Of a stretch of 64,000 nt of DNA, positions 43,980-52,137 are shown one piece after another. The stretch lies in assembly GCF_016735595.1 (NCBI RefSeq), contig NZ_JAERRB010000019.1:1-64000 (forward strand). Direction: 5' to 3'. This DNA is from Chryseolinea lacunae (GTDB taxonomy: Bacteria; Bacteroidota; Bacteroidia; Cytophagales; Cyclobacteriaceae). The position numbers and the translations under genes were made by a program. Position 1 is the first letter of the stretch. Every line of letters starts with the position of its first letter. The notes below the pieces were generated by a model that saw only the letters and a list, made by a program, of their open reading frames with translations, had not been told where the DNA came from and searched no databases.

Positions 43980-44759
43980 TTATAAGGACCTATCCAAATG
44001 AACATATCCACCGTCCACGTGAATGAGTTGTCCCGTAGTGTGACTTGATCGTTCGCTGAGCAAAAAGACAGTCATGTTAGCGATTTCCTCTACCGAAGTC
44101 ATCCGTTGTCCCAAGGGTATTTTTGATTCAATAAGTTTTAATTTCTCTTCTGGATTGGGTAATGTTTGGATCCATTTTTCATACAGGGGTGTATAACATT
44201 CCGCTACGATGAGCGCATTCACCCGGATTTCGTACTTTAATAACTCAACGGCCCACTCACGAGTAAGCGCGTTCCGGCCACCGTTAGAGGCTGCATAAGC
44301 GGAAGTATTTCCTTGTCCAGTTTCGGCTGTCTTCGAACCGATGTTTACAATGGAACCTTTGCTTTTAATCAAGTACGGCAACGCATAGTGCGCCATCAGA
44401 TAGTAGTGGACAAGATTTTTATGCAGGGACGCCATAAAGCCTTCGTAACTTCCATGCTCAAGCCCTACCCCATCATTGACGCCTGCGTTATTTACCAATC
44501 CATCAATGCGATCAAATATTTTCGCAATGTGCTGAATCACTTGTTGGCTTGCTGCCGGCTCAGACAGTTCCGCTACGAACTGTCTGGCCCGACCTCCACG
44601 CTCCTCGATCATTCTGACGGCGTCCAGGTTGTCCTTTTCAGCTCGGCCAACGATAACTGGAATAGCTCCCTCTTGGGATAATACCTGGCTTATGCCTAAG
44701 CCAATACCTTTGGCTCCGCCGGTAACAATTACTACTTTATCCTTCAATTGAAAATCCAT
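43980..44759 (-). CDS. SDR oxidoreductase, probable L-fucose dehydrogenase
   Basis: 259 residues, classical short-chain dehydrogenase. The cofactor motif is TGGAKGIGLGI, then LVNNAGVND, and the catalytic Ser lies in VNIGSK. The catalytic Tyr is in SAYAASNGG, where the usual YxxxK reads YxxxN (Asn in place of Lys), followed by NALTREWAVELLKYEIRVNA. As I recall, SDRs of this kind occur in fucose clusters of Bacteroidota, so the Asn may be normal there, but this needs an alignment. It would oxidise L-fucose to L-fucono-1,5-lactone with NAD(P)+. It is the last gene of the long minus-strand operon that runs from 50300 to 43980. Confidence 0.8.
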   Translation of the reverse strand: MDFQLKDKVVIVTGGAKGIGLGISQVLSQEGAIPVIVGRAEKDNLDAVRMIEERGGRARQFVAELSEPAASQQVIQHIAKIFDRIDGLVNNAGVNDGVGLEHGSYEGFMASLHKNLVHYYLMAHYALPYLIKSKGSIVNIGSKTAETGQGNTSAYAASNGGRNALTREWAVELLKYEIRVNALIVAECYTPLYEKWIQTLPNPEEKLKLIESKIPLGQRMTSVEEIANMTVFLLSERSSHTTGQLIHVDGGYVHLDRSL

Positions 44760-44843
44760 AATGTTGTTTTAAAGTTTACTAAATCGGCAATCTGCCTCCA
44801 GAACTGCTCGTGGGCATGTTAAAAACTTAGAAACTATCCATCC

Positions 44844-45701
44844 TCATGCACAGTACGTCACCGCGCGTTGTTTACTGCTACCAAGCCCCTCGATGCCGAG
44901 CTCTATTTCGTCTCCTGCTTTAATGTAAATCGGTTCCGGTTTGATACCCAGGCCAACGCCAGCCGGTGTTCCTGTGCTGATGACATCACCGGGAAGTAAT
45001 GTCATGAACTGACTCAGATAGTGAACAAGAAAAGGAATTTTGAAAATAAGGTTTGATGTATTGCTGTCCTGATATTTTTTACCATTCACGGTAAGCCACA
45101 TCTCCAGACGATCGACGTTTGTAATTTCATCTTTCGTAACCAAAAATGGACCCAGCGGTGCAAACGTATCGCAGCCTTTGCCCTTCGCCCATTGTCCTCC
45201 GCGCTCCAATTGGAACGCCCGTTCGCTGTAGTCGTTGTGTAAACAGTATCCGGCAACATACTGAAGTGCATTTTCCTCTTCCACATAACTCGCTTTCTTT
45301 CCCATTACTACTGCCAACTCTACCTCCCAATCTGTTTTTGTGCTGTGTTTAGGAATCACCAGGTTATCGTTTGGGCCACACAACGCTGTTGTCGACTTAA
45401 AGAATAGGATCGGCTCTGCCGGGATGGTAGCATTTGTTTCCAAGGCGTGATCACGGTAGTTTAATCCAATACACACAATTTTCGAAGGCCGGGCTATCGG
45501 TGAGCCCAGACGAATGGAGGCTTCAACTTTTGGCAAGGTGTCCTTTTGCTTCGATACAAGCTCCTTCAGTTTTGACAGGCCATCGTTTTCAAAGAAATCT
45601 TCATTGTAATCCGACACGAATTGTGAGACATCGTATCGGGTATCATTACTCATGACCCCTGCTTTCTCTTTCCCTGTTTCTCCAAAGCGTATTAATTTCA
45701 T
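44844..45701 (-). CDS. FAH-family hydrolase, probable 2,4-diketo-3-deoxy-L-fuconate hydrolase
   Basis: 285 residues of the fumarylacetoacetate hydrolase fold. Catalytic and metal features are intact: GLNYRDHALE with His85, the Glu-x-Glu of DWEVELAVV, the Asp of LHNDYSER, the KGKGCDTFAPLGPFL segment and the STGTPAGVG loop. Such enzymes split 2,4-diketo-3-deoxyaldonates; with the neighbours, the product would be pyruvate plus L-lactate. A divergent paralogue lies at 49428. The operon context includes an L-lactate-type oxidase and two SDRs. Confidence 0.88.
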   Translation of the reverse strand: MKLIRFGETGKEKAGVMSNDTRYDVSQFVSDYNEDFFENDGLSKLKELVSKQKDTLPKVEASIRLGSPIARPSKIVCIGLNYRDHALETNATIPAEPILFFKSTTALCGPNDNLVIPKHSTKTDWEVELAVVMGKKASYVEEENALQYVAGYCLHNDYSERAFQLERGGQWAKGKGCDTFAPLGPFLVTKDEITNVDRLEMWLTVNGKKYQDSNTSNLIFKIPFLVHYLSQFMTLLPGDVISTGTPAGVGLGIKPEPIYIKAGDEIELGIEGLGSSKQRAVTYCA

Positions 45702-45730
45702 ATTCCTTTTTAAAATAACTTTTCACTTGG

Positions 45731-46900
45731 CTAATCCCCTGTGCTCTGCTTAGGCAGGTGTTTGTAAAAATCCCCTGTTGTTGCACAACATAACTGATCC
45801 ATCACCTGGTGTAATTGTGTTTTCAAAATATTAGTGGTGTGATCGCCTCCTTCACTCCCTAATGCCGAAATGCCGTACATGAACGTTCGCCCCATAAATG
45901 TAAATTCGGCACCATGGGCCATAGCCCGTGCAACATCCGGACCGGAACGAATACCGCTATCCATCATGATCTTCAGCCTGCCCTTATAGTTTTTGACAAT
46001 CGGTTGTATGGCTTTAATGGCCGATTGTCCCGCGTCCAGTTGTCTTCCACCATGATTGGACACGATGATGCCATCCAATCCCAAGGTCAGCGCCATAGCC
46101 GTATCTTCTTCACTCACTACACCTTTTAACACGATTTTTCCTTTCCAACGATCGCGTATGGCGGCAATCTTTTCCTTGCTGAGTTTTCCGGAAAATGTTC
46201 GGTTCATGAACTGTCCCAATTGTTTCATGTTCATCTCACCGGGCATATAGGGTTTAAGCGTGGAAAACTCAGGCTGTCCGTGTATCAATGTTTGTATGGC
46301 CCAGGCAGGGCGTCCCATGATCTGCCAGATGTTCTTAACGGTCATGCGTGGCGGCATGGCCAATCCATTTCGGATATCACGCGGGCGGTAGCCAAACGAC
46401 GGGACATCGCACAACAACACCAGCACCGGATAATTTGCTGCCTCCAATCTTTTAATAAGGTCGTCACGAAGGCTGTTTTCTGCCGGGTGATACAATTGAA
46501 ACCAGGCCCGTCCTTCTGTGAGCTCGCTGATGCGCTCAATGCTACTCGTCGTTACTGTACTAAGCACAAAAGGTATATTATTCCGAAAGGCAGCACTGGC
46601 CAATATCTCCGTAGCGTTTGGCCACATGAGACCCTGTAGGCCCACCGGTGCTACGCCGAACGGTGCATCGTATAGGTGACCGAACAATTCAGTTTTTAAA
46701 TCAGAGCTTACATGGTCGGTGATATACTGTGGCACAAGTTCTACTTTGCGCAGTTCGGCCGTGTTCCGGAATACGTTTACATCCTCATTGCAACCTCCGT
46801 CTAGATACTCAAAGGCAAAGCCAGGAATTCGACCGCGCGCACGTTGTCTTAAATCTTCAATGGACGGATACCGAGTGTTGAATGGCCAGGTCATCGTCAC
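45731..46900 (-). CDS. lldD: FMN-dependent alpha-hydroxy-acid oxidase/dehydrogenase (L-lactate type)
   Basis: 389 residues. Characteristic motifs of the LldD family are YLDGGCNEDVNVFRNT, APVGLQGLMWPNA, WFQLYHP, VLKGVVSEEDTA and SNHGGRQLDAG, with the catalytic His and Arg, and then MMDSGIRSGPDVARAMAHGA. It oxidises L-lactate to pyruvate. In this operon it would deal with the lactate released from fuconate, a pairing known from other fucose clusters. The ATG overlaps the stop of the upstream SDR by 4 bp (46897-46900), so the two are coupled. Other (S)-2-hydroxy acids are possible. Confidence 0.88.
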   Translation of the reverse strand: MTMTWPFNTRYPSIEDLRQRARGRIPGFAFEYLDGGCNEDVNVFRNTAELRKVELVPQYITDHVSSDLKTELFGHLYDAPFGVAPVGLQGLMWPNATEILASAAFRNNIPFVLSTVTTSSIERISELTEGRAWFQLYHPAENSLRDDLIKRLEAANYPVLVLLCDVPSFGYRPRDIRNGLAMPPRMTVKNIWQIMGRPAWAIQTLIHGQPEFSTLKPYMPGEMNMKQLGQFMNRTFSGKLSKEKIAAIRDRWKGKIVLKGVVSEEDTAMALTLGLDGIIVSNHGGRQLDAGQSAIKAIQPIVKNYKGRLKIMMDSGIRSGPDVARAMAHGAEFTFMGRTFMYGISALGSEGGDHTTNILKTQLHQVMDQLCCATTGDFYKHLPKQSTGD

Positions 46901-47661
46901 CCGTTTAAGGTTACAAAGCCGCCATCAATCAGATAGTCACTGCCCGTAATGAAAGAGGCTTCCTCGCTCGCCAGGTACAATGCCAACGCGGCGATTTCTA
47001 CAGGCATTCCCATGCGCCCGATCGGCTGAGATTTTGACAATTTTTCAAACATTTCAGCTTCTTTACCTGCATAGTTATTTTCCAAAAAACCATCCACAAA
47101 AGGTGTGTGCACTCTAGCCGGTGAAATACAATTGCAGCGGATATGGTCCTGCAAATAATCCTTTGCGACAGAAAGCGTCATTGCCTTTACTGCACCTTTA
47201 GCAGTAGAATACGCGAAACGATCGTTCAGACCCACGTGCGCTGAAATCGAGGTCATGTTAATGATTACGCCGCGACCTTGCTTTTTCATCTGAGGAATGG
47301 CGGCAAAGAGGCAATTGTATACTCCTTTCACATTGATGCTCATGACGCGATCAAAATCCGCTTCTGTGGTAGTATCCGCCCGGCCAATGTGCGCTATACC
47401 CGCATTGTTCACCAGGATATCAAATGCGCCAATACTGGCAAACGCGTCAACCACGGCGATTTGATGTGCCACATTACAAGCATACGCTTTTGCTTTCCCA
47501 GCTTGGGCAGTTATCTCGCGCACGGTTTCATCGGCTGCTTCATCACGTAATTCAAGGATGTGAACTTCCGCACCCTGCTGGGCAAACAACAAGGCGATGG
47601 CTTTGCCGATGCCACTACCGGCACCGGTAATAACAGCCCTTTTATTTTGTAAGGAGAACAT
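46897..47661 (-). CDS. SDR dehydrogenase, probable 2-keto-3-deoxy-L-fuconate dehydrogenase
   Basis: 254 residues with the normal SDR set: TGAGSGIGKAIALLFA, LVNNAGIAHIG, MTSISAHVGL, catalytic FAYSTAKGAVKAMT (YxxxK intact), and CISPARVHTPFVDGF. Family members next to FAH hydrolases oxidise 2-keto-3-deoxy-L-fuconate at C4. It overlaps the oxidase gene by 4 bp and follows the UxaA-family gene. Its motif completeness contrasts with the YxxxN SDR at 43980. Confidence 0.87.
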   Translation of the reverse strand: MFSLQNKRAVITGAGSGIGKAIALLFAQQGAEVHILELRDEAADETVREITAQAGKAKAYACNVAHQIAVVDAFASIGAFDILVNNAGIAHIGRADTTTEADFDRVMSINVKGVYNCLFAAIPQMKKQGRGVIINMTSISAHVGLNDRFAYSTAKGAVKAMTLSVAKDYLQDHIRCNCISPARVHTPFVDGFLENNYAGKEAEMFEKLSKSQPIGRMGMPVEIAALALYLASEEASFITGSDYLIDGGFVTLNG

Positions 47662-47742
47662 AAGTTTAAGATTCTATTTCTGACATCACTATTTTTTTTC
47701 GGACCAATTAACCGTGACTGGCTAAGCATCCTGTTTTGCATT

Positions 47743-49380
47743 TCATAACGACACGCCGCGTTTCCAGGGAATAAAATCATCCTGATTCAATTGGACGGCC
47801 TTTGGAATAACCTCACCGCTCGCAACGTTTATACAATACTCCAGAATTTCTTCCCCCATTTGAACGATCGTTTTCTCACCGCTGATTACCGGCCCACAAT
47901 CAATGTCGATGATGTCGCCCATGCGCGTGACCAGAGGGGTATTGGAGGCCACCTTAATGGTAGGACATACAGCGTTGCCGGTGGGTGTCCCGAGACCCGT
48001 GGTAAACAAAATCAAGGTGGCGCCCGATGCAGCTTTGCCCGTAGTAGCCTCCACATCGTTTCCCGGTGTACACACAAGACTTAGCCCTGGTTTTGTAGCA
48101 GGTTCAGTGTAATCAAGGACATCGACCACAGGAGAAGTTCCGGCTTTCTTTGCCGCACCCGCGGATTTGATGGCGTCTGTAATCAGCCCGTCTTTGATAT
48201 TACCAGGAGAGGGATTCATGTGAAAGCCGGAGCCCACAGCCTGGGCCTCAGCACTGTAGGTGTCCATGAGCCGAATAAATTTTTCAGCGACCGCTTGGGT
48301 TACGCTACGATCGATCATGTCCTGTTCTGCGCCGCAGAGTTCAGGAAATTCAGCCAGCAACACTTTCGCGCCCAGCGCTACCAATAAATCTGCTGTATAG
48401 CCAACAGCCGGGTTTGCACTGATACCACTGAAGCCATCGCTGCCACCACATTTTACACCCACACAAAGTTTACTGAGGGACGCAGGCGTACGTTCAATCT
48501 TATTGGCTTGGGTAAGTCCAATAAACGTTTGATGAATCGCAATTTTTATCAACTGCTCCTCGCTCTGCATTTGCTGCTGTTCAAAAACCAGAATTGGTTT
48601 TTGAAATGTCTCACCTCGCTTAATATCAGACAGTAATGTTTGTGTCTGCAAGTGCTGGCATCCTAAACTCAGAATGGTTACACCGGCAACGTTGGGATGA
48701 TTGGCATACGCTGATAACAGCCTACTCAACGTGTTAGCATCTTGCCGCGTGCCACCACAACCGCCATGGTGATTTAAAAATTTAATCCCGTCTATATTTT
48801 CAAAATACCGCCCTTTCGATGATGTCGCCTGCAGACTGTCTGGATTAAACGATGTAAGAGAATCGCCGGCCGTATAGGCCTGGAGTAATTGATCTGCGTA
48901 ATTTTTATACTTGGGCGTTACCGCATAACCGAGTGTATTGTGTAAAGCTTCCTTGATGACATCCAGATTTCGGTTCTCACAAAATACGGTAGGCAAAAAC
49001 AACCAATAATTGGCTGTACCCACACTGCCATCAGTGCGGTGATAGCCCAAAAATTTCCGCGTTTGATATTTGGACACATCGGGGGCTTGCCACTGTGGCA
49101 CGACATTTCGGTACCCATATTGCTGGGCGGCATGTTTCAGGTTGGCGGTCGTCATGATAGACCCTCTGAAAACAGGCTGGGTTACTTTTCCGACCAAGAC
49201 GCCGTACATGATGACGCTGTCCCCCGCCTGCATATCCTGCATGTAAAACTTATGCTTAGCCTGTACAGCATCGGCCAGCACAAAGACATTGTTTTCAAAA
49301 TGAATGCCTTCTCCTTTTGCTAGATCTGTCAAGGCTACCAGCACATTGTCCTTGGGATGAATCTTTAAAACCCTGTTCAT
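47743..49380 (-). CDS. uxaA: UxaA-family dehydratase (altronate or L-fuconate dehydratase)
   Basis: 545 residues. An N-terminal SAF-like domain (about 1-100; NVLVALTDLAKGEGIHF) joins a D-galactarate dehydratase/altronate hydrolase domain, with GTANYWLFLPTVFCENRN, NHHGGCGGTRQDA, LGCQHLQ, GVKCGGSDGFSGISANPAVG and GCPVISGE-like DCGPVISGEKTIV. The Cys residues may bind Fe. Altronate dehydratase would complete the UxaB/KdgK/Eda route, but the gene sits in the fuconate operon between two FAH genes and two SDRs. The window has no other L-fuconate dehydratase (enolase-type). D-altronate and L-fuconate share the configuration at C2-C4, so one enzyme could act on both. Confidence 0.8.
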   Translation of the reverse strand: MNRVLKIHPKDNVLVALTDLAKGEGIHFENNVFVLADAVQAKHKFYMQDMQAGDSVIMYGVLVGKVTQPVFRGSIMTTANLKHAAQQYGYRNVVPQWQAPDVSKYQTRKFLGYHRTDGSVGTANYWLFLPTVFCENRNLDVIKEALHNTLGYAVTPKYKNYADQLLQAYTAGDSLTSFNPDSLQATSSKGRYFENIDGIKFLNHHGGCGGTRQDANTLSRLLSAYANHPNVAGVTILSLGCQHLQTQTLLSDIKRGETFQKPILVFEQQQMQSEEQLIKIAIHQTFIGLTQANKIERTPASLSKLCVGVKCGGSDGFSGISANPAVGYTADLLVALGAKVLLAEFPELCGAEQDMIDRSVTQAVAEKFIRLMDTYSAEAQAVGSGFHMNPSPGNIKDGLITDAIKSAGAAKKAGTSPVVDVLDYTEPATKPGLSLVCTPGNDVEATTGKAASGATLILFTTGLGTPTGNAVCPTIKVASNTPLVTRMGDIIDIDCGPVISGEKTIVQMGEEILEYCINVASGEVIPKAVQLNQDDFIPWKRGVSL

Positions 49381-49427
49381 ACACTCAATACATTGAATTG
49401 CATTTCAATTATAGTATTTCATTTCAA

Positions 49428-50300
49428 TTATAGTAAGGTAGATTTAAACTGATTCTGATTCGTTAAGACTTCTTTTCGCTGTACACCCAGTCCTTGTATA
49501 CCAAGCTCTATGAAATCCCCGGTCTTAACATATTGGTGAGATTCCAGAATCCCGCCCAAGCCGGAAGGAAGCGTCAATGAAATGATATTACCCGCCTGGA
49601 GCGTAACGAACCTGCTGAGGTAGCTAATTAAGTAGGAAACTGAAAAAAGCATATCCGCCGTAGTTGATGTTTTGACCGTCCTATTATTCACATTCAGCCA
49701 AACGCGGAGATCATCTGGGTTTGATACTTCATCTGCCGTCACCAGCAGGGGGCCAAGTTGTGATAACCTATTTGGCCAATGGAAGTCATGCGATGACAAG
49801 TCACTTTGACGGGAAGGATGTTTAGAAAAATCGTTGTGTACGGCATACCCAGCGACATAGCTAAGTGCGATGCGTTCGTCAATATTTTTGGCAGTTCTCC
49901 CGATTACAACAGCTAACTCGACTTCCCATTCGGCATCAGACAACTCGTGAGAAAGCACCACGTTGTCACAGCCTCCCCCTAACGGTGGTGACGATTTAAA
50001 GAAATGAATCGGCTCCTGTCGCCTTGAGATTTTTGTCTCAAGACCATATACTACCTCATTATATCTGACACAAATCATCATACTGGGCCTGCTTACACAA
50101 GGCCCTACCCGGACGTGTCCCGGAACATGCGGACAGTTCATTAGATTTATGGGGAGCCATGCTTGCAATCGCTGTAGACCATCGCTCGAAAAAAAATCAT
50201 CCGTATAATCCTCCCCAAAACTGGAAACGTCTCTTTTCTCCCCCGTAATGATCACACCCGGACGCTCATTTCCGGGTTCTCCAAATCGAAATAGCTTCAT
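49428..50300 (-). CDS. FAH-family paralogue with altered catalytic residues
   Basis: 290 residues, clearly a copy of the hydrolase at 44844 (same MKL-RFGE start and the same spacing to residue 88). The metal-binding WEVELAVV and the Asp of HNDFSKH are kept. However, the helix with GLNYRDHALE in the functional copy reads RYNEVVYGLE, so catalytic His85 is Tyr; the GKGCDTF segment is lost; and STGTPAGVG becomes SLTLPSGLG. It is therefore probably a pseudoenzyme or acts on another substrate. It is the first gene of the fucose operon, directly upstream of uxaA. A weak operator copy precedes it. Confidence 0.8.
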   Translation of the reverse strand: MKLFRFGEPGNERPGVIITGEKRDVSSFGEDYTDDFFSSDGLQRLQAWLPINLMNCPHVPGHVRVGPCVSRPSMMICVRYNEVVYGLETKISRRQEPIHFFKSSPPLGGGCDNVVLSHELSDAEWEVELAVVIGRTAKNIDERIALSYVAGYAVHNDFSKHPSRQSDLSSHDFHWPNRLSQLGPLLVTADEVSNPDDLRVWLNVNNRTVKTSTTADMLFSVSYLISYLSRFVTLQAGNIISLTLPSGLGGILESHQYVKTGDFIELGIQGLGVQRKEVLTNQNQFKSTLL

Positions 50301-50329
50301 CTCTTATATCTAAATCAAAAGCAAAGCTA

Positions 50330-50367
50330 ATTCGATTGCATTGCGCAATCCAATGAGAATTTAGCAA
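50330..50367 (-). promoter_or_regulatory. Direct-repeat operator, weaker site E (upstream of fucose operon)
   Basis: First half-site TTGCTAAATTCTCATTG is good. At exactly 21 bp the second core reads GCAA instead of GCTA (complement TTGC at 50341). It lies 30-67 bp upstream of the first gene of the operon. Weaker evidence than the other six copies. Confidence 0.4.
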
Positions 50368-50651
50368 GAACTAATGCGTTTTTAATAACGTGCAGTCACA
50401 ACAAGTGATACCACCAACGACGAAATTTGATTGTTGTCACTATGAAAATATACGATATGAACGTGCAAGAAAGTGCTGGCCCTTCGCTGCACTTTCTGAA
50501 CGCCATCAAATCAATCCAACAACTGGGTAGACAGATAAAGAAGAGGAAGACCACAAAAAGGTGGAGCCTTCCTTTTCATGAATCTTCCGCTTTCTAACTA
50601 TTTTCTGGTCCCTATGATGTATCTCTCAGGTAACATCTTTGAGATCAATAC
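50368..50651. other. Intergenic stretch between two minus-strand units
   Basis: No gene recognised; an 81-codon plus-strand frame at 50578 is the complement of the hydrolase 3' end. It holds leader DNA of the fucose operon and the 3' flank of the propeller hydrolase gene. Confidence 0.35.
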
Positions 50652-51782
50652 TCACTTTGGAACGCTCACCAATATGGGAATCTGCACACTAAACGTTTGC
50701 CTCACGCCATGCACGTCGAGCGTGTCGGCCGCGCAGACAAGTACATATGGTGTATCGCCCTCAAAAAGTAACTGTGGTCTTTCAAGATGCAAAAATGTCT
50801 GGCTCCGGCCGTCTTGCCATTGAATGGTACGATCGGAGACAGGTGATTTATCACATCGACGCCACGTGATTCCATCAGGTGAATTGTATAGCACCAGAGA
50901 TGGATTATTTGCGCCTGCACTATCCCGCATGCTCTTAAGAAGGGCAAAATATTGATTGTTTTGAAACCAGACATAGGGATCCTCTGCTGGAAAATCAACG
51001 CCGTGAACAGTAAATATCTCACCATCGTGTTTGACAAACGGGCCTGTGGGACTTTCTGACGTTGCCGCCAGGTGAACGACAGGTCCACCAAATGGCAGCG
51101 GACGCTTTTTACCTACCGCTTTGTAGATCATTAGAAATGTTCCATCAGGCCGTTGCACGATAGCCGGATTGGTGACCACAAGAGCGTCAGCAGCTGTACT
51201 GTCGGCGGCTACATCAATGATCGGTTTGTCAAACCGGGTCCAGGGCCCATCGGGACTGTCTGCCACGGCCACGCCAATGCGTTGGTTATTCCGATGAACA
51301 AAGTTCAGTTTTTCTACGGCTAAATCTTCGGTATTGGGATTGATACCATCTCCTGTATTTCCCATATAGTACAGATAATATTTCTCACCGAACCTATGGA
51401 TGGTCGGATTGTGCGTACACAAGCCATCCCAAAATTGAGCTCCACGCACCGGCAGAACCACATCACGGAATGCAAAGGGTCCAAAAGGCGAAGAAGACAC
51501 GGCATGTTTAATCACCGAATGTGTAACCCATGCCCATCCCATTCGCTTAGGCCAAGTGGAATAAAACATGTGGAACAATCCATCGTCACCTTTTATCAAT
51601 GAGCCGCACCATATGCTCAAGCTGTCGTCGGCAAACCTGGCCGTCATAGGCAACTTGCCCAAGGCAATGTGCATATCACAGGCAGAATCACCATCGGTTG
51701 ATACGCTACCCGTTGTTTTTTTTGTACACGCTACGCCAACGGCGAAAAGGAGGACCACCGGAAAAATTCGGAATATTATCAT
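50652..51782 (-). CDS. Five-bladed beta-propeller glycoside hydrolase, GH43/GH117-like lipoprotein
   Basis: 376 residues. An N-terminal lipoprotein signal ends at VGVACTKK (Cys19). The propeller contains IWCGSLIKGDDGLFHMFYS, CTHNPTIHRFGEKYYLYYMG, TNPAIVQRPDGTFLMIYK, FPAEDPYVWFQNNQYFALLK and HLERPQLLFEGDTPYVLV. These resemble GH43/GH117 and related clan propellers, but I could not match the Asp/Asp/Glu set exactly, so the subfamily and linkage are open. It is divergent from FucP, with two operator copies in the 355 bp between them. Confidence 0.75.
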   Translation of the reverse strand: MIIFRIFPVVLLFAVGVACTKKTTGSVSTDGDSACDMHIALGKLPMTARFADDSLSIWCGSLIKGDDGLFHMFYSTWPKRMGWAWVTHSVIKHAVSSSPFGPFAFRDVVLPVRGAQFWDGLCTHNPTIHRFGEKYYLYYMGNTGDGINPNTEDLAVEKLNFVHRNNQRIGVAVADSPDGPWTRFDKPIIDVAADSTAADALVVTNPAIVQRPDGTFLMIYKAVGKKRPLPFGGPVVHLAATSESPTGPFVKHDGEIFTVHGVDFPAEDPYVWFQNNQYFALLKSMRDSAGANNPSLVLYNSPDGITWRRCDKSPVSDRTIQWQDGRSQTFLHLERPQLLFEGDTPYVLVCAADTLDVHGVRQTFSVQIPILVSVPK

Positions 51783-51834
51783 TGAAATGACATAAGAAAC
51801 AGGTTCAAAGGTCTAGCAAAAAAAACTTAAACAC

Positions 51835-51872
51835 TTGCCAAGTATTAGCAATTGATGATGATCTATTAACTA
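51835..51872 (-). promoter_or_regulatory. Direct-repeat operator, site C (upstream of propeller hydrolase)
   Basis: Reading toward the hydrolase: half-sites TAGTTAATAGATCATCA and TTGCTAATACTTGGCAA (the latter has TTGCTAA intact), with a 4-bp spacer and cores 21 bp apart. It lies 53-90 bp upstream of the hydrolase ATG. An additional complement TAGC at 51814 is one further turn (32 bp) away. Confidence 0.65.
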
Positions 51873-51958
51873 CTGATCGAAGGTTGATAAGCCATCTTTG
51901 ATTTCCCGCTAGGGCTTGCGAATAATCCACCGCAATAGCGTTTTACCAGATCTTGACC

Positions 51959-51996
51959 TTGCTAACCGGTCGCCACAACCTGCTAATATCTTATAA
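51959..51996 (+). promoter_or_regulatory. Direct-repeat operator, site C' (upstream of fucP)
   Basis: Half-sites TTGCTAACCGGTCGCCA and CTGCTAATATCTTATAA, separated by CAAC; GCTA cores at 51961 and 51982, 21 bp apart, reading toward fucP. It lies 142-179 bp upstream of its ATG. Confidence 0.65.
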
Positions 51997-52137
51997 GTAA
52001 AACTGCTCCTCGTAATGCAGCTTTGAATTTCGAAGCAAGCAAATAACAGCACAAAACCCTATGAAGACTCGACGCTTTACCCGCTAGCCTTGGCGGCCCC
52101 ATACAGTCCTGACCGTCATTAAAACTCAATCGATAAT

